From Burhinus oedicnemus (taxonomy: Eukaryota > Chordata > Aves > Charadriiformes > Burhinidae), in NCBI GenBank assembly GCA_008921705.1, contig VFFE01005920.1, positions 19,848 through 83,847 of the forward strand: a stretch of 64,000 nt of DNA, given 5' to 3'. Below the pieces are notes generated by a model, which saw nothing but the letters and a program-made list of their open reading frames with translations, ran no database searches and was not told the DNA's origin. Positions within the stretch are counted from its first letter, which is position 1. Each line of letters starts with the position of its first letter. A program made the translations under genes and the position numbers. Shown here piece after piece: positions 52,701 to 62,246 of this stretch.

Positions 52701-55700
52701 TTGCTGCCAAGAGTTATTAGTATATCACATTTCTGTTCAAGACTTGAAGCAAAACTGAGTTCCTGAATAAACATGTCACATCTTCTGATTTAACTGCTTT
52801 TGTATTTATTTTTCTTTTAATCTCAGTGTGCGAAAGCATTAACTTTTTAAGCTGAAATGCAAATTTTAACACTTCCTGATACAGACCTCAGAAAATATAG
52901 ATTCTAGAAATCTCGACTTTGGTAGATTTCTGCATGCTTTTCAGTCAAAAAATTATTATACTACACTAGCAAATTTAAATTCTGTGAGATAAATCCAGAA
53001 TGCAGAGAACGAAAAGACTGCTAAAAGTTGCATGAAAAGGCAAAAATCAATGAACAATAGAAATGGAAAGTTGTATGCCACAAATGACCGATTTTGACCT
53101 TACTAATGAATTTTATTACACTGATGTTGATCCAGCAGTATTCCAGTGAAAATCCTGATATACGTTCCAAGACTAGCTATCTCTGAAGAGCAGCAAGGAA
53201 TTATATTTAGGATTTAATCATAAAAGCAACTCCTGCTAAGCAGATGCATAGAATCCTGAAATAGGCCTGAAATAAGAACTCAATATTAAGCCTAGGCTCA
53301 TAGGCTCATTAACACTTAATTTTTAAGTGTTAATAATTATTAAGACTTCCATTGTAGAAATACAATTAATCCTGCCCTCCTGACTAACTAAAGGAGAAAT
53401 TATCCTCTGGTAAAATGTGATCAGAATAAACGATTCCAAAATACATCATTATAATACATAAAGAGTATGGGCTGCAATAAAGCAGAAACACACAACGTCA
53501 AAACTGCAAGACACATCATTAACGAACTAGAAGCAAAACGTTCAAGCCAGAGCTTAAGGCCAACATAAAATGTACTTGCTTTCCCATAACTGACTTTCTC
53601 TGACAGAAGTAGCCAGTGGTTTGTGATACAGTGTAACAGGATGTTTCAACTACAGAGGTTTCTTACCCATATTTTAAAACTTGCCCTTTAGCTTCATAAT
53701 GGATACCACCAAGTTGAACTATTCACAGCTCATAGACTCACACTCTCTCTAGTCATACACTCATAATGGAGAAGAAACACTGTATAAACACATTAATCAA
53801 ATTTAAGACCAAGTAGGCGGTACTTCTTGCTCAAATCTTTACTTTATTTCAACTATTTATAAAATAAGTTTTGATTATGAGCTAATCAGAAGATCTCCCC
53901 ATCTTTTGTGGAACAAAGTTCTGTTAAACTGAGCTCTTCCCAACATCTAACTAGAATCAAGGGTGAATTAGATGGTGCTCTTGTGTGAGCATCACTTAAC
54001 ATTTCAGATGGTACAAGTTACAGAAAGGTTAGCCGAGGGGCAGTTTCTCTCTTCCCTCTCCACGACAGACATCTGATGCTCCAGGATGTGTAAACTAAGG
54101 AACAGCCACATGCAAATGGCAAAGGATAGAAAAACAAAATACTTTATGATAACTAAAGTTAATTAACAGGAAGAAAACCTCATCCAAAGGATGATCTTGG
54201 TGTCTGTTTGCTATTGCTCTTTTTTAAGATTTCTCTCTCCATCACAGAGAGATTTTGCACGAGACAAATTTACTTGTCCATGTATGATTTAAGCGATCGT
54301 GGAGAAGAGGCAAGCTTTTTTAAGCTTGAAATCGCTTGAGGAAAAACTGGACAGAGGCATTCCAGGCAAATTACACCTTCCTGCCACTGATACTAGAAAT
54401 CCAGTTTTTACTGGATATTCCATTAACAACACCAAAGAAAAATGGAACATACAAACTCTTTAGGACAAGCTTAGAAGTTTCAACTTTGACTAATTTTTGC
54501 GCTTTCCGTGTAAAAATCAATACAATACATGTTACACCAGTAAGGTCATGAGAATTTGCCTCAGTCTATGATTGCTTTTGAAGTTTTTTAAACTAGAGAT
54601 GTATCTGCATTTGATGAAGTATCCTCTACCCTTCCTTTCCCTTCCTATTCAAATATGTCCTTCAAATATTAAGAGCTTGTTTCTCTTTATCTGCCTGTCT
54701 TAGGCTTCCATGCTAGAGGCCCTGTAAGTAATAAAAGGCATTAATTTTTATTTGTTTTTAAATCATATTGTTTACAAACTTTCAGTGGAGTTGCAAACCA
54801 ATAAACTGGCTTAAATCTGACACATACTCTCAGTTACTGCCCACAGACTCCTCAAAAATAGCTAACAGACCTTTTGAATTCTGTGGATATCAATTTGAAA
54901 AGTAATGTGTAAGAAGAAAAAGTATCAATTTTTTGCATATCTCCACTCACCAAAATCTGGATTTCACATGGCATTAACAAACTTGTTGCCTTATGCATTT
55001 GGAAAGAACATTGATTCTAATCTATATATTGTATTTAATGGTTACCTGTTCGCAATTTTTTTAATTTTACTAGTCAATTCATTTCCTTTCATTTTCTACT
55101 AGCCCAGAAGAAAAAACTCTGACCAGAAAAAAGGACAGCTGGCAATGAGACAAAGCTCCAAGGAGCAAGTTCAAGACAAATTAACCCCCGCTGCAGCAGA
55201 AAATTTAGTATTTCAAACCAAGGCATATAAGTTCTCAGGTTTCTATCTTTATCATTGCGAATTGTAATTCTAATTCTAAATTTTTAATTTAATGAAAAAT
55301 CTAAGTCATAGTACTAAAGACTTAAAGTTGTCTCCAATTAATACAACACCCCCCAAAAGTTTAGTTTAATGGCTTTTCATCTGTCAAGGTCCATATTTCA
55401 AACTCCGTTTTCGGTACATGACAAAGTCAGTGTAAAGACCACATCCTAGCCATCACACAATACAACTCAGAGGTCCCTTCTGTCCCCATCAAAGGTCTTG
55501 CTAGAAACCCTGAAGGTAAAACAGCTTTTTTACCCTAGTAAAGAAAAGAGAGAAAGTACAGCTAATTAGGCAAATCACTGATTTTTTTTCGACCTAATTT
55601 GCATCACCAAGTTCCTTCATAATATAGGAAGACATATATTTATATTTGTATACCTGTAATGTACAGTTTTCCTTTCGTTTGAGGAACTCCACAAACCTGG

Positions 55701-58700
55701 CCACCACTCCTGGTGTGCTTATGACTTCATCTATTGGGGGATTTGGTTCTATTTAAAATAAAAAGCAAAGTTAGACACATTCATTTCTTTGCAGGGAAAT
55801 TCTCAAATTAGAGCATCAAAATAATATCCAATGACATACCACCTCCTCTTTTTGAAAGTGTGTTCTTTTTCTACAATACTGCTTTACCTTTACTAAAAGG
55901 CAATGGATTCCCATCTGTCACCGTGAGAAGACTCCTGCTTGAATTTTGAGGTAACGAGGTAACATGATTCAAAACACTAATGCACCCAGTAATTTAGGCA
56001 GACCAATTTCACAGCAGCAGTTCTGTGAAGTCACTCTGGCACGCACTCATGCAGAGCTCAAATTCAGTAAATCAGCATACTTGAGCCATGGAGACACTGC
56101 CTACAATATTTAAACTTACATTACAGAGCAGACATCACATCTGCATCACTTAATAGTTTTACACATTTCAAGAACAGAAGTGACTATTACATACACCTAG
56201 CTGACATTTTTCAAAACAGAGCTTCATCCAGAAGTTTCTGTATGAAACTCAATCTTTATTGCTGTCGAAGTAAAAACATATGCCAGGTATGCTTCAACAT
56301 TGTTCTCCAAGTAATTTCAGCTCCTCACCTTTAGAAAGAAGCTTCCGGAATTTTTGGGTGGCTGAAAGCTGCTGTTCTGGACTATTGGAGAAAATCATCT
56401 CAATCATATCAGAGGTGATGACTGCACTCTAGGATTCAAGTTGGGGAGACAGAATGAGAGTAACAGAAAGTAAGAGGGAAAAGAAAATCTGGGATTGGTG
56501 GCAAAAAGGATACAACATTTGCTAAACTGTTATTAAATTTATCTCTTATTGAATAAAAACCTGGATAAGACCAGTATGGACAACAAATGAGTCACCATAC
56601 ATGTACATCTACACAAGCACCGTTATCCTTAAGTGTAGTCTTTCTTTGTAGCCAAAATTCAAATTTTACTTAACTATGGCAAGAATATTACTCTTCAGAA
56701 CCTCTGACTGGTATTCTCTCCCCCTTTTTCCCCCCTCTCTCCTCTCCTCTAAAATAAATGTAAAATTGTCAGCTTCAACAAAAGGTAGTTTAAATTGGAA
56801 TAGCAATTAGTTATGCAAGAACACCACTTTGATTATGCTGTTGTTCAGATTTCTGCAACATGTACATTTTGAGTCATTCTCTTACACCAAAATGTACAGG
56901 ATCTGTCATTTTCAGAAGAGTTGGCAAACTGTCATCATAATGAAATAGAGTACTAAATTTTCCATATCACTGATGGGTTCCACTAATACAGCTAAATCAA
57001 ATCAGCGACCTTTCTTATGCCAGGTAAAATGTGAAATTCTGTTCATCACATGTGTAAATCCACGTAAAGAAGCGTAAGAAAAGTCATAGATTTTTTTTCT
57101 TCTACTTCTTCTGATGTAAATCATTAGACAGATCTGATCCAAACCCTTAGACAGACAGGGAGACACATGACAGTGCTGAAAGTACTTAAGCTTTGTCTGT
57201 AACAGCTGTCTATCAGCTCCAACTTTTAAGACCCTAAAATTAATGATACCTAAAATAGTAAACTGTATAATGGTAGTACCTACCTCAATTAGATAGCCTC
57301 CTTGCCTTACTTTTTAACCATCTATTCATTTCATATAAGCTTCCACATAAAACACTAAATGGGATTTAGGACTTGCTTGATGTTTACAGACTATCTTGAA
57401 GAGTAAAACAATATATTCTTTAGTGATCTACCACACTGTTTATAGGCATTTCTCAGTAATTTCAAGGAAAGTATAACCACCAACAGAAACCAAACCCAGC
57501 CTGATTTCTATGCAAACACCATTTATGTACTCTTGAATACAGACACAAGTGCGAAGATCAGTGGTCAGATTTTAGTGAGGACTGCATTTTCCTTTATCCT
57601 CTCTGCTACAACCTGAATCCCTTACCATTTTTCTTTACAGGGAGAGAACTATGGTAAAGAAACAGGGAGAAAGCAGAAAAGCCTAATTTTCACTCAACGG
57701 TTTTTCTGTAGGATGAAATTCCAGCTTGGAATGGAAGGACACGTGCAGATAGATAAGCTAGGTCTAGCTGTGTTTCCAACACCCAAGTGACACAATTTTT
57801 AGCCAGGAAGTCTGCTGACAGAAATTTTCACCCAGCGCCTTTTTTACTTGCAATACCACATTGGCTGGTTTGTATTTTCACGTTTCAAGCATTACAAATT
57901 TCAGATTAAAAAACGCCAACAACTCTGGGCAACAGTTGACAATATCACCCATAACGGTGAACATCAAAACCAGGAAGTAATCAGCCTGCCTGGAACAATA
58001 ACATTTTATTTAATTTTCTTGAAAGCATATCCACTGAGCAAGCACTCACTCAATCCATGACGTTTCTCTCTCAAGTATTCTGTTTCAGGGCAGTTCACCG
58101 AGACAGGTATTTAAGAACTGTCCATAAGCTCTCTGCATGCCTTTTTTCACATTTTTCTGAATTCCACTCCCCTCAAGTCACTGCACGACAGGCCTGCTCA
58201 GTTTCAACAAACATTGAATTCCTTTCTCATCACTTACAGAAGTCATCTCCATGTTGTTCATCTGAGCCTCATGGAAGCCACCATCTGACATTACTTCCTC
58301 TTCCGCTTCTTCCTCAGCTGTTGCAACATTTCGGCGTTTAAACAACTAAAAAGAGAAAGTATTTAATATATATTATATAGCCAATGTATACACAGCATGT
58401 CATGTAAAAATGATGTATGCCATCATCTGAAAGAAGCTAGTATACTGGTTACAGAACTCCTTCTGACAGCAAATGGAGAAAGTTTAGTCATGGAGTAAAT
58501 GAAAACAGCAATGGGCTAGAATACTGTTTCCCAACATTTCTGAAAAATCCTCACTGATACTCTCTTCTCTTCTTCATCATCCCCCTCCATCTACAAACTA
58601 GCTCTAGGTTCCAGACAATTGTTTTCTTACAACTGAGTGGCAGAGAATGCTGGGGCTCAAAGACCCAAAAAATTGCTGTGTGTAACAGACTTTTGTAGAA

Positions 58701-60892
58701 ACCTGCAGAGGCTAGGATAATTGAGTTACTGTGGCAAAGAGAGGACTTTGGAGAATGATCAGATGGGACTGGTCTAAAGAAATTATACTGAGATGAACAG
58801 AACTCGGTTGTTACTGCTTACAGAAGGTACCCAGTTTGAGATGTCATGAGGAGAGCTAGTGAGGCTACAGCTTCTCCACTTAATCCAGTTGTCTCACTGA
58901 AAGAAACATTAGCAATGATAAGATGGGTTTGGGGGTGCTACTTGGCCTGCTGAGTTCTGGAAACAAGACTTCAGGATTGAGCCATGTCAGATTTGCACCA
59001 GTGCAGACAGGCAGGACAGAAACAGACATGCTGTTATTACTCTTCTCTCCAGAGAAGATGGGGAAGAAACAGTATGCAAAACTGTTAAGTCTATACCAAC
59101 ACAAGGTCAGTGATAGGCATCCTTGTGGAATGCTATTCCTTCTAACCTACTGCATGATGTGCCCACTCAAGCTCAACAGACGTGCTCAAATACAATCTTA
59201 AACCAAAATTTATACGTTGGCAAGTAATGTGAAAATTCAGAGCCCTGAGGTTGTTTCTGTGGAGTTGTTCAGCTTTAAAAAAAAAAACAAAACAAAAACA
59301 AAAACACACCAGGGATTTAAACAAAATTCCATAACCTATGTGCCAAATATATAAAAGAGAAGAATCTGCACAAGGTCTGAAATTGCAGAGCTACAGACTG
59401 TCTTGCAGCTCCACTTTTATTTCACTGCTAGTCCAGTTAGGACTAACAATTTTCCTTAACAGAAGGAAATGCTGCCACACACTTTATCTAGCAAATCTGT
59501 AGTAATCAGATTCAAGGGAGGTCAGATGCACAGATAAGACAGAAAATGACTCATCATTTTCCTAATTTAGTAACGGCTTTACAGATGAGAACAATGACGT
59601 TCTGTGCTGCCAGTAGTCTGGAAATGCTACCTGCAGTTACTGAGCAAAACCAACAAGAAGTATTGCAATTCCCTCTCAGAACTCTCCCCTGACTTTCCTT
59701 GAAAGCATCTGGTATTGACACCGTGAAAACAATATTAACTGGAACAGATTACAGACTTGGCCTACCATTCCAAACACAAGCATATTACTATCTTCGCTCT
59801 AACTCCAGAAACCTCAACATTGATGAAAAAGGCTTCATTAGAACTTTCTTTGAAATTGAACCAATCCCTTACATTTTCCCATGAACACAACTAAGAAAAG
59901 GAAGAACTGTTCAGTGCTACCTGTTTTTATCAGAAGATGGTTTTTATCACGTCTTATCACTGATGCTGTTTCCTGATTAAACCTGCAGAGCACTTGCCAC
60001 TTTGCAATGAGAATGAAGTAGTAAAAACTTGCAAGACATAAGCAGGTGAAGAAGCTTCATTTCCAAGCATTTTTCTCAATCATTTTGCTTACAACATATC
60101 CTAAATCCAGTACTCAAGGTACCATCCTTATGGGCATAAACATAGCATGAACTTTTGCAAATTCATAAATGAACTGAAACTTAAAGACAGAAAACTGAGG
60201 AGAATTGAGTCAACAAATTATTCCTTCCCTCAAGAAAATCATTAGTGCAACTTACAAGGATTTGGTTAGACCTTCTCCTCCTCCTATTCTAGTTGCAATG
60301 TTTCCTTCCATTTCACCCCAGCTTGCCACTCTTTGAACAGAGATTAGAACCACCACAACTCAGGTAGCAAAAAAACAAACAAAACCAAACAAACAAACAA
60401 AAACCTAACACAAAAACCCCCAAAAAACCAAACAAACACACCAAAAAAAAACCCAACCACCCCAAAAAACCCCAAACCTCAATCACCTTCAGCACAAGGT
60501 CAGACAGCTTTGTTCAAATCATCTTTAAGCTGCTCTGGCCAATCTTACATTTAAGTGAATAAGGAGCATTCAGTCTAAGTTTTGTACTGCCTGTAGAAGA
60601 GGCAATAAAGTCTGCAAGTGACACTGATTTCAGACTGACTATGTATGAACCTGGCAGGGCAGGAACAACTAAGAAGGTGCTTCAGAGAAGCAAAGAGCTA
60701 GAGATAGTGCAAGACAAGACTGTTTAAGGACTGGTCACAATTATCGCAACTGTAGTATAGTACCTGTTCCTCTCTCTTTTGCTTCCGTAGCTGAAGACCC
60801 TCTTCTTCCCGCCTGCGACGCATCTCATCAGGGTTTAGAGATTTGTTCTTGTAGCTCTTCAGTCGGAAATTCTCTTTTCCTGAGGTCGTCAT
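20008..60892 (-). CDS. KPNA1: KPNA1 (importin subunit alpha-5), all 13 coding exons
   Basis: KPNA1 is the adaptor that binds nuclear localisation signals (for example of STAT1) and links cargo to importin beta for passage through nuclear pores. The 13 coding exons total 1617 nt: 538 residues plus TGA, the same length as human. Residues 1-57 form the importin-beta-binding domain, with the basic [16 protein letters not shown] run and the autoinhibitory KRR at 46-48. Armadillo repeats follow, with the ladder residues W149/N153, W191/N195 and W234/N238 (major groove) and W360/N364 and W402/N406 (minor groove). The acidic tail after 507 and the end MEGFQL match KPNA1 rather than KPNA5 or KPNA6, as does the start [10 protein letters not shown]. 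All splice sites are GT/AG. The promoter and non-coding exon 1 lie beyond 64000. Confidence 0.97.
20196..21479 (-). other. KPNA1 intron 13
   Basis: 1.3 kb holding a decayed CR1 fragment at 20555-20716 and otherwise unremarkable AT-rich sequence. Confidence 0.7.
20555..20716 (-). mobile_element. Old CR1 3' fragment
   Basis: The plus strand begins ACAGAATCACATAACTGCAAG and continues with the reverse complement of the CR1 3' end (GTCTAGTCCAA, then a GATGGAGATTCC block). Only the 3'UTR remains and divergence is high. It has the same orientation as KPNA1. Confidence 0.75.
21480..21658 (-). CDS. KPNA1: KPNA1 exon 13
   Basis: 179 nt encoding residues 417-476 with split codons at both ends. It includes [19 protein letters not shown] and [15 protein letters not shown], the region of the last armadillo repeats. 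The donor is GTATGA. Reading past the donor adds ten spurious residues and a stop, so the splice is required. Confidence 0.97.
21659..22410 (-). other. KPNA1 intron 12
   Basis: 752 bp, very AT-rich around 21880-22030. A short motif AATTATAATT(A/G)GTGT is repeated twice at about 21697-21726. Nothing else is seen. Confidence 0.65.
22411..22538 (-). CDS. KPNA1: KPNA1 exon 12
   Basis: 128 nt encoding residues 375-416. It contains [19 protein letters not shown] with the ladder pair W402 and N406. Residue 380 is His where human has Asn. The donor GTACGA is weaker than the others, but the phase joins correctly to exon 13. Confidence 0.97.
24200..24570 (+). repeat. Degenerate minisatellite-like block
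   Basis: A core like CCAGCAACTGGAG recurs imperfectly about nine times, for example near 24200, 24243, 24273, 24343, 24380, 24410, 24459, 24508 and 24553. Spacing is an uneven 30-70 bp. It could be a decayed tandem repeat or part of an interspersed repeat that I do not recognise. Confidence 0.5.
27668..27709. repeat. Perfect 11-bp inverted repeat
   Basis: AAATTGAATTT at 27668-27678 pairs with AAATTCAATTT at 27699-27709 across a 20-nt loop, within a longer AT-rich quasi-palindromic patch. It could be chance in AT-rich DNA. Confidence 0.55.
28690..28721. repeat. A32 homopolymer
   Basis: 32 consecutive adenines. A retroposed 3' tail is possible, but the sequence to the left matches no transcript I recognise and no flanking duplication was found. 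Confidence 0.9.
34815..34940 (-). CDS. KPNA1: KPNA1 exon 11
   Basis: 126 nt, phase 0 at both ends, encoding residues 333-374. It contains [20 protein letters not shown] with the minor-groove ladder pair W360 and N364. The donor is GTAACC. Confidence 0.97.
36689..36804. repeat. Direct repeat copy A (116 bp)
   Basis: Aligns without gaps to copy B at 37810-37925, with 14 differences (about 88 percent identity), 11 of them transitions. Both copies begin TTTATACAAACC and end CATA. The family is unidentified. Confidence 0.9.
37810..37925. repeat. Direct repeat copy B (116 bp)
   Basis: Partner of copy A, offset by 1121 bp. It starts 57 nt inside intron 10, measured from the exon 10 donor in the transcript direction. 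Similarity stops sharply at both ends. Confidence 0.9.
37982..38060 (-). CDS. KPNA1: KPNA1 exon 10
   Basis: 79 nt completing Met306 and encoding through residue 332 ([20 protein letters not shown], then DDIQTQ). The human sequence is identical here. In this repeat the ladder tryptophan is replaced, as is usual for the family. The donor is GTATGG. Confidence 0.97.
38061..39219 (-). other. KPNA1 intron 9
   Basis: 1.2 kb of AT-rich sequence in which no repeat or RNA gene is recognised. Confidence 0.6.
39220..39383 (-). CDS. KPNA1: KPNA1 exon 9
   Basis: 164 nt encoding residues 252-305 plus two bases of Met306. It contains the [17 protein letters not shown] block (W276, Y280) and [15 protein letters not shown]. 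Small differences from human are Ser for Asn in SPCLSVL and Asn for Ser in LLFVND. The donor is GTAAGA. Confidence 0.97.
39384..39947 (-). other. KPNA1 intron 8
   Basis: 564 bp. No feature is seen beyond the splice signals. Confidence 0.6.
39948..40047 (-). CDS. KPNA1: KPNA1 exon 8
   Basis: 100 nt completing Gln218 and encoding through Lys251. It holds [19 protein letters not shown] with W234 and N238 of the major NLS-binding groove. NPPPDFAK replaces human SPPPEFAK, and Leu220 replaces Phe. The donor is GTACGA. Confidence 0.97.
40048..41824 (-). other. KPNA1 intron 7
   Basis: 1.8 kb. It contains an old CR1 copy at 41205-41600 and a T14 run at about 40190-40203. Confidence 0.65.
41205..41600 (+). 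mobile_element. Old, highly diverged CR1 fragment
   Basis: The plus strand keeps CR1 landmarks in the right order: a GAGGACCACTAAGATAATTAG block, the GACAGGACAAGAGGCA block, GACTAGATGACCTCCAGAG and a terminal ATTCTATGACTCTGTAA. It has decayed well beyond the copies at 2972 and 43700 and is antisense to KPNA1. Confidence 0.85.
41825..41913 (-). CDS. KPNA1: KPNA1 exon 7
   Basis: 89 nt encoding residues 189-217 plus two bases of Gln218. It contains [20 protein letters not shown] with W191 and N195 of the major NLS groove. The acceptor is TTACATTGCAG and the donor GTAAGT. Confidence 0.97.
43700..45728 (+). mobile_element. CR1 LINE, 2 kb, with disrupted reverse transcriptase
   Basis: The most complete CR1 in the window, antisense to KPNA1. 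The frame at 43867-44613 carries the N-terminal reverse-transcriptase blocks ([58 protein letters not shown]). It then breaks at 44611 by a small deletion. The later FADD catalytic block is missing owing to a short deletion at about 44852. A 10-bp tandem duplication lies at 45211-45230. The 3' end keeps the GACTAGATGATCTCCAGAGG block and ends GTGATTCTGTGT. The left boundary is approximate. Confidence 0.94.
46408..46452. repeat. 17-bp direct repeat, 28-bp period
   Basis: TAGTCTGGTATCACAGG occurs identically at 46408-46424 and 46436-46452, with a partial third similarity (CTGGTATC) between them. This is a small local tandem duplication. Confidence 0.8.
50840..51130 (+). mobile_element. Probable old CR1-like LINE remnant
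   Basis: The plus strand, translated across frame breaks, shows [11 protein letters not shown] and [13 protein letters not shown] pieces similar to the CR1 block [13 protein letters not shown] followed by the [15 protein letters not shown] block. Evidence is limited to these short similarities, so the boundaries are uncertain. Confidence 0.5.
51856..51963 (-). repeat. A/C-rich tract (G/U-rich in KPNA1 pre-mRNA) beside the exon 6 donor
   Basis: About 108 nt of almost pure A and C on the plus strand, with a single G at 51888. In the transcript it is a run of U stretches and GG/GGG groups starting about 16 nt after the GTAAAG donor. Confidence 0.8.
51979..52110 (-). CDS. KPNA1: KPNA1 exon 6
   Basis: 132 nt in phase 0 encoding residues 145-188. 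It contains [19 protein letters not shown] with W149 and N153, and the [16 protein letters not shown] end. Ala147 replaces human Ser. The donor GTAAAG is followed by the G/U-rich tract. Confidence 0.97.
52111..55653 (-). other. KPNA1 intron 5
   Basis: 3.5 kb, AT-rich. An A-rich tract lies at about 52576-52637 and a perfect hairpin at 53308-53334. No coding or mobile feature is recognised. Confidence 0.6.
53308..53334. repeat. Perfect 12-bp stem, 3-nt loop hairpin
   Basis: ATTAACACTTAA at 53308-53319 and TTAAGTGTTAAT at 53323-53334 are exact reverse complements separated by TTT. No T-run or gene context suggests a terminator role. Confidence 0.75.
55654..55748 (-). CDS. KPNA1: KPNA1 exon 5
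   Basis: 95 nt completing Glu113 and encoding through Gln144: [20 protein letters not shown], then [11 protein letters not shown]. This is the first armadillo repeat. It matches human at every residue I can compare. The donor is GTATAC. Confidence 0.97.
55749..56328 (-). other. KPNA1 intron 4
   Basis: 580 bp. Nothing is seen beyond the splice signals. Confidence 0.6.
56329..56428 (-). CDS. KPNA1: KPNA1 exon 4
   Basis: 100 nt encoding residues 80-112 plus one base of Glu113. It includes [12 protein letters not shown] and [14 protein letters not shown], the start of the armadillo domain. The acceptor reads TCCTAG before AGTGCAGTC. A second AG two bases downstream is possible, but the first keeps the frame and length of human KPNA1. 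Confidence 0.95.
56429..58237 (-). other. KPNA1 intron 3
   Basis: 1.8 kb of AT-rich sequence. A C/T-rich patch lies at about 56716-56752. Nothing else is recognised. Confidence 0.6.
58238..58345 (-). CDS. KPNA1: KPNA1 exon 3
   Basis: 108 nt in phase 0 encoding residues 44-79. It begins [13 protein letters not shown], giving the end of the importin-beta-binding domain with the KRR that occupies the NLS groove when no cargo is bound. [17 protein letters not shown] follows. The acceptor is CTTTTTAG and the donor GTAAGT. Confidence 0.97.
58346..60763 (-). other. KPNA1 intron 2
   Basis: 2.4 kb holding A/C-rich tracts (G/U in the transcript) at about 59277-59309 and 60368-60491. No gene or mobile element is recognised. 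Confidence 0.6.
60368..60491 (-). repeat. G-free A/C tract, 124 nt
   Basis: No guanine occurs on the plus strand from 60368 to 60491, mostly CAAA-, AACC- and ACCCC-type words. In KPNA1 pre-mRNA it is a G/U tract with several GGG runs. Confidence 0.85.
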
Positions 60893-60897
60893 GATTC
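60764..60897 (-). CDS. KPNA1: KPNA1 exon 2 (start codon exon)
   Basis: The ATG is at 60892-60890, five nucleotides after the TGTAAAG acceptor, so the 5'UTR is completed by an upstream exon outside the window. It encodes residues 1-43: [20 protein letters not shown], then the arginine-rich segment of the importin-beta-binding domain. Ser4 replaces human Pro. The donor is GTACTA. Confidence 0.96.
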
Positions 60898-62208
60898 CTT
60901 TACAATACAATTAAAAAGAGAAGTCAGAAAACAACTACTCTTCAACAACGCATCATTTTATATTCTGTCTCTGTCTCTTAATCTCTGTAGCCATGCACTT
61001 CCAGCCACTGTCCCGCTATATCCCGTCACCTAACTTCCAATAACTTAGAAAGTGTAAAGCAAAATTTCACAGAATTGTCACGTCAGTGTGCCAGTTGTTC
61101 ACATCAGAGTGACAAACATTTATTTTACTCTCTGAGGTTGCAAGGCATTAATAAGTTAAATATTTTACTAAGAAATAACTGAGACCTGTAAGGCAGAGGA
61201 CACAGCCTGGGCTAAAAAGAAAGCTGCACTAATAAATCTATACATTTCTCCAGACAGGGAATTAGCCAAACTAATTATATTTCTCCATCTTCACTTTTGC
61301 GTAAAGGGGTCTTAGGCTGCTTTTTAGCGTAATTCACTTTGCAAGTCAGCACAGGGGCTTTTCTGCACTCCAAATCCACATTTTAAATTAATTCAACACT
61401 ACCCTGTGTTCCTTCTATCCAGACAAGACCTACAAGAAAAATGAAATGGAGGGAGAAATTTTAGGTAAGGATGGTTTAACCACCAAAAATGCTCACTCCT
61501 GCAAAGAAAGCAGTGCTATTCTTCCCCTCCTTCCCATCCCCAGCCTCTAATCCTGCCACTGTTTATGCAGAGGGTCTTTTTTCAGCCTATGATTTCCAAG
61601 TAGTATCTTATGTAATTCAGTGGATCAGCATTTTTACCTACCCATGATGATTTTCTCATGTATCATGCTGTACTTTGGAGTTACTTAGCATAAATCAATA
61701 GCTGTAAAACTGTGTGGAAAGACTACCCTCCCTTAAATCAATGGTCTGAGGATCAGGTCTCTACTCTTAGTGCTCCATTCTGCTGCTACTTCTCTCCTTA
61801 CATCCCCTTTAAATCCAAAAAAGGTTGGAAACCAAGTTCTAAACATCTCAATATTTCCATGCATCTTCATACAGATGCACAATCTCCAATATGTTGTAAA
61901 CATCTACAACTCTGTAATACAAAACTTAGGAAAATACGCTATACAAAAAGTTACTCTACAGGGCTTTTAAACATCTCTTTCAAATGCCCTAATGTGTTGC
62001 ATTAAATACGCTACCCACCTCAAATTACATAAGCACAGAATCACCAGGCAATAAATGATCTCCCGTGCACTTTTTACTTTAAAATGGAGCCACACGAGCG
62101 TATACAGACTCTCAACATCTTAGGTTTCCTATTTAAAATACATCAAACGTATAACCGAGTCTACTATAACTGCCTCTTCTCTCAGTTAGCACAAAGAGTT
62201 TTAAGATA

Positions 62209-62246
<38 letters not shown>

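Noticed and set aside
20008..60892. Assignment of the importin alpha gene as KPNA5 or KPNA6
   Set aside because: The N-terminus [20 protein letters not shown], the VATAEEE segment and the tail [17 protein letters not shown] fit KPNA1, and the synteny with FAM162A and MIX23 agrees.
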